The position numbers and the translations under genes are program-made. A stretch of 64,000 nucleotides of DNA from Ypsolopha sequella (lineage: Eukaryota; Arthropoda; Insecta; Lepidoptera; Ypsolophidae): positions 5,890,001-5,954,000 of the forward strand of contig OW203991.1 in the NCBI GenBank assembly GCA_934047225.1, written 5' to 3'. The first letter of the stretch is position 1, and each line of letters begins with the position of its first letter. Positions 28,701 through 36,800 of this stretch are shown in pieces. The notes under the pieces were generated by a model. It was given only the letters and a program-made list of their open reading frames with translations, had not been told where the DNA came from and made no database searches.

Positions 28701-31363
28701 CACGCTGATTTAGTTTACATTTTTCCGGGATAAAAAGTAGCCTATATTACTCTCCGGCCCATAAAATACATTTATGCAAAAAATTACGTTGATCGGTTGC
28801 TCCGTTGCTGCGTGAAAGAAGGACAGACCATCAAACCAACAAACACACTTTCGCATTTAAATAAGGGTACAGATTTTAATATTATTGAATTGGCATGTTG
28901 GAATAATTCAAAATTGCAATATTTCGAAAATTATTTGGAAACGAATTTCCAAATAATTGGAATATTGGCACTACTTAGGAGCTTTGAGTGTAACGAATCA
29001 CGGTCACAGAAATTTGTAGCTAAACAAAATTTTTAGGGATTTTAGTGATTTAGTGCATTTTACGATTTTCCCGCCAATTTCACAGCGCTAGTCAACTTAA
29101 GAGCGCACCGAGCTTCTTACACAGTCAAACACATTTTTATAACCCTTGTTTGAAGTAGTAAACAATTGAATTAAAATCTAGGGAAATATATTGGTACTAT
29201 TGGGTATATACACTAGATTGTATACACGATGGAAACACGATTTGATAAAGTTAGCTCGATAGAATAAATTCGCAAAGTTACCTCTTCTCGAGTAATTTTT
29301 TCCTCTATTTCTCTACTTTTTTATATGAATAAGTAATTTGATATTATGATTCATTTACTAAAATAAAGTTCATATATGGCTGGAGCGTTTATACTCTATG
29401 GTTTTTATTTAAGAACAATATAATGAAAATAACAACGAAAAACGTTGAAAAAGTGCAAAAGTTTGGTTATTATCTTTACTCTTTACACGTAAAGAAAAAG
29501 ACAGAGACAAAAGCAAACGCTTGGTGCGCCCTTAAATAAAACGGTTTTAGAAAATGTCGCAGTTTAGCCGGGAAACAAAATAGCTGATGTTAAAGTATCC
29601 TGTAGTACTTAGTTAGTGGTATGTTGATTAGACAATGAAAAGCTATTTATATGAAAGAAAAAGAACATAGATTTTTCATTGATCTTGTCTGGATTTATGC
29701 AAAAGAAACCTTTCCAGGAAATGTGTTGCAAACAATGTCTGAACTAATATAAACAATTGTTAGTTACAGTAAATTGTTCTCGGATCTCGAGTTAAAATAG
29801 AATGTCAGACAGACAAAAATTCTAGAAATTATAGTTTTGCTCAGTACAATACTAATAAATAATCCATTTTAATTAAAATTTCGAAAAAATATTCAATGTA
29901 CAGACAAAACCTTGTTACTGCTTTTATTATTTTATAGAAGAGTAACAAGCAAGCTCTCCTTTCAAAGAGGCTGAGGTGCCAATTATTAATTATAACTTTA
30001 ATAAACACTCTCTGCACCAAATTAAATAAAAAGTGTATGTTATATTTCTAAGAAGCATGTTCACTATACACAATGTTGTTTATAGCCAAGCTATGTAAAG
30101 AAAAATGCACTAAGCGTGTAAACTTTGCAGAAAAAAATAATGATAACAAAGTTCAATTTTAAATGTAAATGATTTTTGATATAAAATTAAATATATGCTC
30201 TAATATATTTAATAAATTATTCCTAACATTTTAATCTGTTATTTTTTAGGTAAGATAAAATGATGACAGAAATAATTCCCTTTTTCATAATCAATAATAA
30301 TTAAGGCAGCACAGATTTTTCTTAAGATTCATGCAAAAGGTAAAAACTGAATGCGAAATCAACAGCTTATTTTCTTCATATTTTTTTCATAAGTATTATC
30401 AACTACATCTAGAGACAGCCCAAAAAGCAACATTTGATGAAACACCATCATAATAGCTGTCAGCATATTGTGAATGTTGCCTCGTTTTTATGTGCAAAGT
30501 TTTATTAGAATCTAATTTTGTTATTTAAAACTTTTGTAATCCAATGTATGAAAGTTTTAAATTGCAATATTAGACTGTTAAAACGTTTTTCGAAAAACTG
30601 AATATTCGCGGGTGTAAAGTTGATGGAACGTGTGGAAAAAGGTAACAGAATTAAATAATAATACTTCTGTTGTCGTTATTGGTTCCCACAAGTTTTTTTA
30701 TAAAAACTACCTTGGACCGTCTACATTAAATTACCATAATTTTAATGACCATAAAGCTTCAAAATAATTGAAATTTCCATAAGTGATTTTGGATTTTTTT
30801 ATTGAATTGTTCTAAAATCACTGTTATGGGAAATCTTATGATTTTGAAGCTACCATAATATCATTTAAAATATGTTTAATCATATAGTGAACTATTGTTA
30901 TACATCACTCTTATCTAGAAGTTGTATTATGGCTGTTATTATTATTTCTTAATATGTATGTAAAAACAATAAAATAAATAAATTTTGTAACAAAATGGAG
31001 CATAATTAACAAACGTTTCTCGGCGCATACGCATAATATTCTCAGTTAGAAAACGTGTGGGATTATTTATGTATCAAGGTTGTTTATACTAAAGTCATTT
31101 TATACTGATAACTTTTTGTTGCATGATAACCTTTGACCAAAATACTAATACATTTTTAAGTGACAATGAAAATGCATTCCTACCGTGTCCTGACTATTGA
31201 GGAGGAGACCATCTTCATACACGTACGGCTGGTTCGGTAAATTATTTAGAAAGTCTATGAAACCATTCAAATACTTTTCACTTTGTCCAACACCGAAATT
31301 AATTGTACAAGTTAATAGTAAAAAACACTGTATTGAAATAAACGTACGATAACTTCGTAACAT
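830..31363 (-). CDS. Giant multicystatin / cathepsin F-like cysteine protease precursor gene (3' end outside window)
   Basis: Join of four exons read on the minus strand: 31363-31184, 15843-15556, 14024-13827, 13742-830. All internal junctions are GT/AG and phase 0; the last exon ends in phase 1 inside the Gly codon after CWAFSVT. The product starts with a signal peptide, so it is secretory. It continues through about 38 cystatin-like domains (family I25, reversible inhibitors of papain-type proteases), then an I29 propeptide and the first part of a C1A protease with the oxyanion Gln and catalytic Cys (DQGSCGSCWAF). The His and Asn parts lie off the left edge. The architecture matches the multidomain cystatin plus cathepsin F-like precursor described from Manduca sexta, and cystatin-bearing cathepsin F proteins of flies. 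Basic motifs between domains suggest furin-type cutting into single inhibitors and a protease. The exon 1 to 2 link over a 15.3-kb intron is inferred from phase and order; the rest is well supported. Confidence 0.85.
3020..11843 (-). repeat. In-frame tandem array of 29 cystatin domains (14 x 609-bp two-domain unit plus one)
   Basis: Domains of 101 (A) and 102 (B) residues alternate, giving a 203-residue, 609-bp unit. Both keep the loop motif (QVVSG or QIVSG) and two Cys. A domains have WEQSW in place of the usual Pro-Trp loop and end in KxKR. B domains have WEQPW, an Asn-Lys-Thr sequon and end in RVKR. Domains 27-29, at the 3' end of the array, are more diverged. High identity between units suggests recent homogenisation. 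Confidence 0.95.
13827..14024 (-). CDS. Multicystatin exon 3: N-terminal half of the first complete cystatin
   Basis: 66-codon exon, TTTTAG acceptor, CAG|GTAAGC donor, phase 0 at both ends. It encodes the N-terminal Gly region (NPAAPGVHELAALGVRHMD) and the helix of a cystatin, ending on the Gln of QxVxG. The next exon supplies VVNG, so the intron splits the inhibitory loop. Rejoining restores a normal cystatin, which confirms the junction. Confidence 0.85.
14216..14334. repeat. Small inverted repeat
   Basis: Perfect 19-bp arms (14217-14235 and 14313-14331, beginning TCGCACCAAACTTC) enclose 77 bp. Possibly a tiny MITE in intron 2 of the multicystatin gene. Confidence 0.5.
14545..14818. mobile_element. 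Foldback MITE in multicystatin intron 2
   Basis: Arms of about 75-85 bp (from ACGTGTAACAGAAAGGTG at 14553 and its complement ending at 14810) are nearly perfect inverted copies around a ~105-bp centre. No ORF. Confidence 0.7.
14911..15147. mobile_element. Second foldback element in multicystatin intron 2
   Basis: Imperfect inverted arms: TGCGACGACG...GGTTGCTCGTGATCA on the left and the complement TGATCACAAGCAACC...GTCGTCGCA on the right, with a ~90-bp centre. It lies about 100 bp from the preceding foldback. Confidence 0.55.
15181..15555. other. AT-rich remainder of intron 2
   Basis: No repeat, ORF or motif that I can support. Confidence 0.5.
15556..15843 (-). CDS. Multicystatin exon 2: acidic N-terminal segment
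   Basis: Open 96-codon exon, TTTTCAG acceptor before 15843 and GCC|GTAAGT donor after 15556, phase 0 at both ends. The first third (THKIEVSLKV...KLLKCTATIHDEG) resembles the beta-strand half of a degenerate cystatin. The rest is an acidic, Val/Glu-rich linker. No QxVxG motif is visible, so it is unlikely to inhibit. Confidence 0.7.
16112..16766 (-). pseudogene. 5'-truncated RTE-clade LINE, C-terminal reverse-transcriptase fragment
   Basis: The minus strand encodes the C-terminal tail typical of lepidopteran RTE reverse transcriptases: MTYGAEAWSL, GHICRRRNNRWGRK, VGRPRARWTDDL and EWRNIGEAYVQQW, ending in a stop at 16127 followed by a (CATC)n-complement tail at 16112-16128. An upstream piece (RRIRWAAFGKLRHIF..., 16766-16518) is in another frame, so at least one frameshift separates them. 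The element is dead on arrival. Related 3' ends occur at 52045-52197 and 63833-64000. Confidence 0.85.
17330..18000. repeat. 139-bp tandem repeat, about 5 copies
   Basis: The marker TGCTTCTACA recurs at 17461, 17600, 17739 and 17878, an exact 139-bp period. The central copies are nearly identical and the outer ones degenerate. The period equals the spacing of the CTCGAGCG cores in the arms of the surrounding element. Confidence 0.9.
18305..18440. repeat. Dispersed repeat ('AGGTTCTCAA' family), copy 1
   Basis: Similar to 48275-48420: an A-rich run, AGGTTCTCAA, a T-rich tract, ATAACTCCGT/ATAACTTCGT, an 'ACCGATTTAAAT'-like segment, and TTTTTTTGTTT before GAATGT. It resembles decayed 3' ends of non-LTR elements seen across Lepidoptera. 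Confidence 0.5.
18466..18990. repeat. 132-140-bp tandem repeat, 3-4 copies
   Basis: CCACCTGACC begins at 18595, 18735 and 18867, each followed by a similar segment (ATCCTGGCTTCATCACC, then CAACGGATGA and GCACATAACT). Short open frames on the minus strand simply repeat this unit and do not resemble a known protein. Confidence 0.8.
19095..19447. mobile_element. Large foldback (palindromic) element
   Basis: Arms of roughly 165 bp, nearly complementary (for example TCTATAAAGACCGATGGTACC and its complement), meet around 19260. No ORF. It lies inside the 5.7-kb element. Confidence 0.75.
19448..21950. other. Interior of the 5.7-kb element without recognisable genes
   Basis: AT-rich sequence. Only minor features are visible: a GC-rich patch of near-repeated GCCGGCTCCGGCAC-like units at 20440-20500, and two similar 'TTCTACAACTTTACAACAT' segments near 21253 and 21308. 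The longest open frame (21263-21598, minus) has no family motif. Confidence 0.4.
22808..23098. repeat. Dispersed repeat copy 2
   Basis: Second copy of the ~300-bp family at 110-415, same orientation, roughly 85 per cent alike by eye. It begins near GCCGAATGTGCTTT and ends near TGTCTGTTCTTA. Confidence 0.75.
23270..24275. repeat. Dispersed 'ggttccgta' lepidopteran repeat, copy in multicystatin intron 1
   Basis: Contains the family's hallmarks: AGTGCGAGTAGGACT and GGATTCCGTGCC near 23640-23680, CAGACGGACAGCGG near 24217, and CCCTTTGGGTACGGAAC near 24257. Further copies are at 40115-40680 and 53645-53880. The preceding GTCATAAAAAATA...GGTTATGTATGG segment (23290-23365) is also shared with 40360 and 53030. 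Confidence 0.6.
24375..27682. mobile_element. Non-autonomous hAT-type element expanded by an internal satellite
   Basis: Terminal inverted repeats CAGGGGTCTCCAAACT (24375-24390) and the exact complement (27667-27682). They are flanked by an 8-bp duplication, GTCTCAAT at 24367-24374 and GTCTAAAT at 27683-27690 (one mismatch). CAG...CTG ends with an 8-bp target duplication are diagnostic of the hAT superfamily. No transposase ORF. Almost all of the 3.3-kb interior is the 67-bp array. Confidence 0.9.
24490..27374. repeat. 67-bp satellite array, about 43 copies
   Basis: The phrase AGGAACTAGCC recurs every 67 bp (24564, 24631, 24698 and onward). The unit includes GATATC and a near-palindrome GGAGTGTACTCC. 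Copies differ at only a few positions (such as GACATC, GGTCTGTGAG, CAGGCCGCAG). 67 is not a multiple of 3, and no ORF spans the array. Confidence 0.95.
28085..28325. mobile_element. Foldback element
   Basis: Inverted arms AACATTATTAGGAGTACGGG...GTGTTTGGTTT and AAACCAAACACTGTGAATGC...CCTAATAATGTT, with an inner inverted pair around CGAATTTTCGGCAG. An AT-dinucleotide run (about 28239-28275) interrupts the right arm. Confidence 0.65.
28676..28860. repeat. Common lepidopteran intronic repeat ('TTGCCCGCGGCTTCGCCC' family)
   Basis: Carries TTGCCCGCGGCTTCGCCC, TTCCGGGATAAAAAGTAGCC and a GATCGGTTGCTCCGTTGC-like segment, a combination I recognise from many lepidopteran introns. A fragment of the same start occurs at about 14415-14445. 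Confidence 0.6.
28861..31183. other. 5' part of multicystatin intron 1, AT-rich
   Basis: No coding exon was recognised. One small inverted repeat sits at about 30755-30875 (arms around AAGCTTCAAAATAATTG / ATGATTTTGAAGCT). Otherwise the sequence looks unremarkable. Confidence 0.5.
31184..31363 (-). CDS. Multicystatin exon 1: signal peptide and first residues
   Basis: An ATG at 31363 opens a 60-codon exon. Residues 1 to about 25 form a typical signal peptide: basic start (LRSYR), hydrophobic core (FLLLT) and small residues before QSEKY. The exon ends at an ACG|GTAGGA donor in phase 0, matching the phase of the next coding exon on this strand at 15843. No other minus-strand coding exon was recognised between them, so I assign it as exon 1 of the multicystatin gene. 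It could instead belong to an unrelated small secreted protein. Confidence 0.65.
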
Positions 31364-31904
31364 TTTAAAAGCTCAACAAACGACCATCGCTGAAAACTCA
31401 ATTGAAATTAATGAGCGCGTAAGTTTTAACAAAACAAATATAAATATTTGTTTCTGTTTCTATTGTGTTGTGTATAATGTGTTATTTTCCCCGCGTTCCG
31501 AAATAGAATTATTTCGCTAAAATCGATTACGAAAGTATGAAGTGAATGGCTTATGATCCATTGTAATTCTATTACGGACCGCAGGGTTTGTGTATGCAGT
31601 GTTGCCGTTTTATAATTGAGAAAAATGCAAAATTTTTGCAGAAAAGATGCAAAAAAATTGTTAAGTAAATTTTTAAAGTGCTAAATAAAATACTGATTAA
31701 ATTGCTTTCTAAATTATAAATTTTAATAGTTATTAAAATATAAACATCTGGAGTATATTTAAAATTGTAAACTATACTTAGAAATTTTATTAACAAGAAA
31801 CTTAAATAACATAAATAATACCAAAATTATAAAAAACACTTAAAATAGATACTAACTACAAACAATATAAAATTAAAAATAGTCTAAATTAAATAGAAAA
31901 TATT
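31364..31904. promoter_or_regulatory. Upstream region of the multicystatin gene
   Basis: AT-rich sequence directly upstream (minus-strand sense) of the signal-peptide ATG, where the 5' UTR and promoter should lie. I cannot point to a convincing TATA box or initiator. Confidence 0.3.
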
Positions 31905-31995
31905 GTTTAAATCGCTGCCGCAGAGGAGGGTCCCCAGCAGACTGGAAGCGTTACCCCGTTGGATTGCGAGGCTAATCCGAATTGCTTTCTTATTT
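31905..31995 (-). pseudogene. Short retroelement-derived coding fragment
   Basis: The minus-strand translation contains SLAIQRGNASSLLGTL, the same peptide as at 39160-39215. It is a truncated tail of the same invertebrate retroelement reading frame described at 39130-39713. Confidence 0.55.
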
Positions 31996-32017
31996 AATTT
32001 TAATGTTTAAATCCCTG

Positions 32018-32168
32018 TGAAAAATACCAGAATAAATATGGATTTTAAAAGGAAACTAATCCAATTTCAGAGAAAAGACATATAATAATATTAACTTCAA
32101 AATTTGACAAATCATAGATATAAAAGAAACTATTTAAGTATAAAAAGGTTGCATGCAGGTTCCCAACA
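32018..32168 (-). repeat. 3' LTR of the BEL/Pao element
   Basis: 151 bp, TGAAAAATACCAG...GGTTCCCAACA as read on the plus strand, identical to 37965-38115. Confidence 0.95.
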
Positions 32169-32194
32169 TCCTCAACCCCTGTACAAAGTACTAT

Positions 32195-33814
32195 TCAGTT
32201 TTTCGGTTCGACTGGTAACCTCACCACACGCCGGACTGCCCGCCTCAGTGTCCCGCCTTTAGTATCAACATCAACCACCCTGACTATACCGTCTTTGCCT
32301 GGATAGAGGTTTCTCACTCGACCCAATGGCCAAACTCCTCGGGGTAGTGCTGGATCAGCAATTAAAACTATATCTCCAACTCGTATGTTTTCATGGTTTG
32401 AGACTGGTAAAGGTTTGCCTCTTGGTGCAAGTGTTGGCAGGTATTCTTTCAACCAACGCTGCCAAAAGTGTTCCGACAGGCGTAGAGCTCTTTTCCAATC
32501 TTCTCTTTGTAGATCTTTATCATCTAAATGACGGGGCAAGCCTTGATTGGAGGAAGATCCAATTAAAAAATGAAATGGCGTTAGAGCTTCCGGATCATCG
32601 GGATTGACTGGAACATAAGTTAAGGGTCTTGAATTCACTAAAGCTTCTGCCTCAACAATAAGGGTTTCCAGAATTTCAGGTTTTGGTGCCTTCTCTTTCA
32701 ATGTTGTGAACAAGGCGTTCTTTACGGTTCGAACTAGTCGCTCCCAGCATCCTCCCATGAATGGTGCTGCTGGTGGAATGAAGTGCCACTCTATGCCTTG
32801 ATTCGTGGCATAATCTTTGACACTTGAATCGTAGAATTCTTTAAGTATCCTATTTGCTGCAACAAATGCTGTACCATTATCTGAAAAGATTTTGGATGGT
32901 GTTGATCTTCGTGCAATAAAACGTCGCAGTGCCATAATAGCTGAAGCTGCGGAAAGGCTTGCAACTATTTCAAGATGAACAGCTCGGCAAGTTAGACAAG
33001 TAAAAAGTGCTATGTAACGTTTTTCATGTCTTCGACCTATTGTTACAAGTAGTGGTCCAAAATAGTCTAGACCGACGTTAGTAAATGGTCTTTTGTTGTA
33101 GTCCAGACGAACCTCAGGTAGGTCTCCAATTGGTGGTGTAACAATATGACTCTTTTGAATGCGGCAAATTTGGCAGTTAGCTGCAATGAATCTAATTGTG
33201 CTTCGTGCTTTCAAGATCCAATATTGTTGACGTAGTTCGTTCAAAACCATTTCATTATGAGCGTGCCCGGCTTTCTTGTGGTAGTAGTGCACAAGAAGTT
33301 TAACAGATAAGTGATGTCCATCTAAAATTATAGGTGACTTTGCACTATCATTTATTCCTTGTACTGATGCGATGCGACCACCGAGTCGAAGTAAACCATC
33401 CTGTCCTAAAAAAGGGTGCAGTTGCATAAGGCGGCTTTTCTTAGAAAGTGGAAGGGAGTTGGTGAGGCAGTCCAGCTCTTCTTCGAAACACTCAAGTTGG
33501 GCTTTCATTAGAACGTGCCTTTCAGCGGTTTTTAAATTATCTACTGTCAGTTCTGAAATAGAGGCATTAGTAGAAGGGGAGTTTAAATTTCGAATTTTGT
33601 CTAAAATTTTTCGAAAACAGCGGTGCGCGCGTGCTGTGGCTCTAATTAAAATTGTCCATTTACTTATATTTTTAGGATTTGCTGAAACTGGAGTAGGGGC
33701 GTTTGTGTCGCGAATAGCAGCTACTAATTCTGGAGGGCGTTTTAGCTCTTCCAAAATCAGTGGCGGTTCTGAGGATGGTTCCGAAGGCCAAAAATCGGGG
33801 TCCTTGATTAAAAA
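32195..33814 (-). CDS. BEL/Pao integrase and C-terminal domain, same frame downstream of the TAG
   Basis: Open in the same frame as the upstream polyprotein from the codon after the TAG to the stop at 32195. It contains the integrase zinc finger (H...H...CQIC), the catalytic core with LDYFGP, FSDNGT and the Glu in PFMGGCWERL (the D,D,E triad), and the DUF5641-type tail (VGDIVLIAD, WPLGRV) typical of BEL/Pao integrases. There is no convincing independent start codon: the first apparent Met position at 33754 is a TTG. It was therefore probably made only as part of the polyprotein. Confidence 0.95.
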   Translation of the reverse strand, partial: FLIKDPDFWPSEPSSEPPLILEELKRPPELVAAIRDTNAPTPVSANPKNISKWTILIRATARAHRCFRKILDKIRNLNSPSTNASISELTVDNLKTAERHVLMKAQLECFEEELDCLTNSLPLSKKSRLMQLHPFLGQDGLLRLGGRIASVQGINDSAKSPIILDGHHLSVKLLVHYYHKKAGHAHNEMVLNELRQQYWILKARSTIRFIAANCQICRIQKSHIVTPPIGDLPEVRLDYNKRPFTNVGLDYFGPLLVTIGRRHEKRYIALFTCLTCRAVHLEIVASLSAASAIMALRRFIARRSTPSKIFSDNGTAFVAANRILKEFYDSSVKDYATNQGIEWHFIPPAAPFMGGCWERLVRTVKNALFTTLKEKAPKPEILETLIVEAEALVNSRPLTYVPVNPDDPEALTPFHFLIGSSSNQGLPRHLDDKDLQREDWKRALRLSEHFWQRWLKEYLPTLAPRGKPLPVSNHENIRVGDIVLIADPALPRGVWPLGRVRNLYPGKDGIVRVVDVDTKGGTLRRAVRRVVRLPVEPKN

Positions 33815-36800
33815 CTAGGGTCCAGTGAACCATCTATGCCGATCGTTTAACGTTATTGACTTCAATTTAGTTGCGTCATCTGCCACGTTAAGATCAGTAG
33901 GGACCCATCGCCATTCAGATATATCTGTAATTTCAGAAATTTCACCTATTCTATTAGCTACAAATGGCTTGTACGATCGACCATCGCTTCGGAGCCATTT
34001 TAACACGGTCATAGAATCTGACCAAAATACTCGACGAGATGGTTTATGCTTATGACTGTCACATATTGTTTTTGCAAGTCGTGAAGCAATTAAAGCGGCT
34101 TGTAATTCTAATCGAGGAATTGAAACTGGTTTGAGTGGGGAGACGCGAGCTTTACTTGCTATCAAGGTTAATTCAACATGACCGTCGGGAAAGGTGAACC
34201 GCCAAAAAGCCACGCAAGCGAAGGCTTGTTCACTGGAGTCCGCAAAAATATGTAGTTGTTGGTCTGTTGGATCAACATGAGTTTGGTACCAACGTGGCAC
34301 TTGAAGGTTTGTTATGGTGGCTAGATTACGGAACCAAGCTGACCAAACCGACATGTGCTTTGGTTTTAATTCATCATCCCAACCAATTCCATCCCGCCAA
34401 AGTTGTTGAATCAAAATCCGGCCCTGAATTATAATTGGTGTAAGTAAACCTAAAGGGTCGTAAACTCTCATAACGTGAGAAAGTGCTATTCGCTTGGTAA
34501 GGTAGTCAGGCACTTCACTGCCATCTAAACCGGTACGAAAACCGAATTTATCTAATTTTGGATACCATTGCATGCCCAAAGCACCCACAATAGATGGCAA
34601 TTCTACTCCTATAAGTGGGTCAGGCTCAGCTTTAAGGTTTTTAGGTATAAGGGACAAGGCGTTACTGTCATTAGACACCCATCCTCTCATTTCAAAAAGA
34701 CAGTTTTGATGGACTGCAATTATGTCTTTTGCAAGTTCTGCGGCCTCGGTAACATTGTCTACACTTCCGATGTAGTCATCCATATAATGATCGTTTATAA
34801 TAGCGTGTACTGCAGCGGGATATTTTTCTTCAAGTTCTGAAGCGTTTTTATTTTTAATGTAAATTGCAGTACATGGACTTGAAGCAGCGCCAAAAATCAT
34901 TGATGACATTCTGTATTCTTTTATTGTTTCATCTTTATTGAATCGCCATAAGAAACGCTGGGCATCCCTGTCTTCTTCAATAATTTTTATTTGTGGAAAC
35001 ATTTCTCGTATATCTGCTGTCATGGCAATACGTCCTTCTCGGAACCTAAATAAAATTCCCAACAACGGTTGCAGCAAGTCAGGTCCTGTTAGTAACAAGC
35101 TGTTCAGATTGACGCCTAAATTTATAGCTGCTGCATCGTGAACAACACGTAGCTTTTTCTTTTGGGGGTGATACACTCCGAAGTGAGGAAGATACCAACG
35201 CGGATGTCCATCAACAGAAGAGTTTTTCTGGTCATGGTAAGTCTCTGATGGGCATTCCTCGGCGTATCCTTTGTCTAACATATTTTTTATAAACACTCGG
35301 TAAGTAGCGGCAAATTTTGGGTCCTTATCCATACGTCTTTCTAGGCTTTTTAAACGAGATAAAGCCTGAGGGTAGCTGTCTGGTACCTTGAAGTTGTCTT
35401 TGCGCCATGGTAGACCTACTTCGAAGCGACCTGAAGGTAATCGTTGACTAGTGGTTTCTAAAATTTGTAGGGCGCGTTCCTCATCCTGGCTATATAAAGT
35501 TTCTGTTTTCGATATTCCTACCAAATCTAACTTATATTGTTCTTTTAAGATTTCATCTAATGAATTGTCTTGGTTACAAACATCACTAATAAAGTGTACG
35601 CAATCTGAATGGGACTGCGCCTCTACTGGACCATATAAAACCCAACCGAGAAGGGTGCGTGCTGCAATAGGTTCAACACGTTTTCCTTCGCGAATTTCAC
35701 GTGATACTGTCAATTGCCAATCAATTGTACCGATGAGCACGGTAGGGGTGGCGATTTCATACGATACTTCGTCTAAAAGATCTGTCAAGTGCGTATATTC
35801 CAACAAGTCATCTTTTCGCACGTTTTGTGAAGATAGACGAAGTGATGGCATGGCACGAGCTCTCTGAATTAAATATGGTTCGCTGTGACGCCCTCTGATA
35901 TAAAAATTAACGTTACTCACATTTGTGGTTTTTGTCATACCACCGACTCCATCGATACGAATTTGCTCTCCCGGGCCTTCTGCTCCGATGCGTGTGGCTA
36001 CATCAGCGTCGATTAACGTGGCGGTGCTGCCATCATCAAGAAGGGCATATGTATCGTACTCGCCAGCTGGTCCACTCACTGTCACTGCAATGATCTTGAG
36101 AAGGGCGCGACGACGTTGAGGCGCTTGACCTGGGATATGTGTGTGAGAAAGGTTTGGTACAGTTACATTTGAACTTTCATTAATGGAAACTTGTTGTGCG
36201 CTAGATGTATTGGGGGTAGCAGTATTTATTGTTACTGGGTTACTTATAGCCAATGGGGATAGCTGTGACTCTGATGGGCTGTCATTGTGCAACAATGGGT
36301 GGTGTTTGCCACTGCAGCCGTTTTTACCACAAGCTTTTGCTCTGTTGCACGTTTTCCAATTATGCTTTTTGTTTCGCAAGCATTTTGAGCAAACCTTGTT
36401 CTCTCGAAGCCAGTCCCATCTGTCCCTAATGCTAAGAGATTTAAACGAGTCGCAAAATTTAATACTGTGTTCTTCCTTACAGTATACACACACGAGATCT
36501 AAATCAGTTTTATCGGCAAAGAGATGTATGTTTTCACGTTTGCTCGATTTGGAAAAAGAGTGCTCATATAAATAAGTTGCATCTTCGACAGACCCAAATG
36601 CCATCTGTTTATCAGCCTCTCCCACCAAAAAATTTGATAGAAGTTCAAGTTTGGTAACTGTTGGTTGTTTTTGGTCTTCTCCACCACAACCCAATGTCGC
36701 TAACTGGGCGTAGTCAACCCACCTTAATTTGAAGAGTGGATTTAGCTTTTGATATACAGCCTCAAAAAGTTCGGGAGACACTAAATATTCAGTGTAATTT

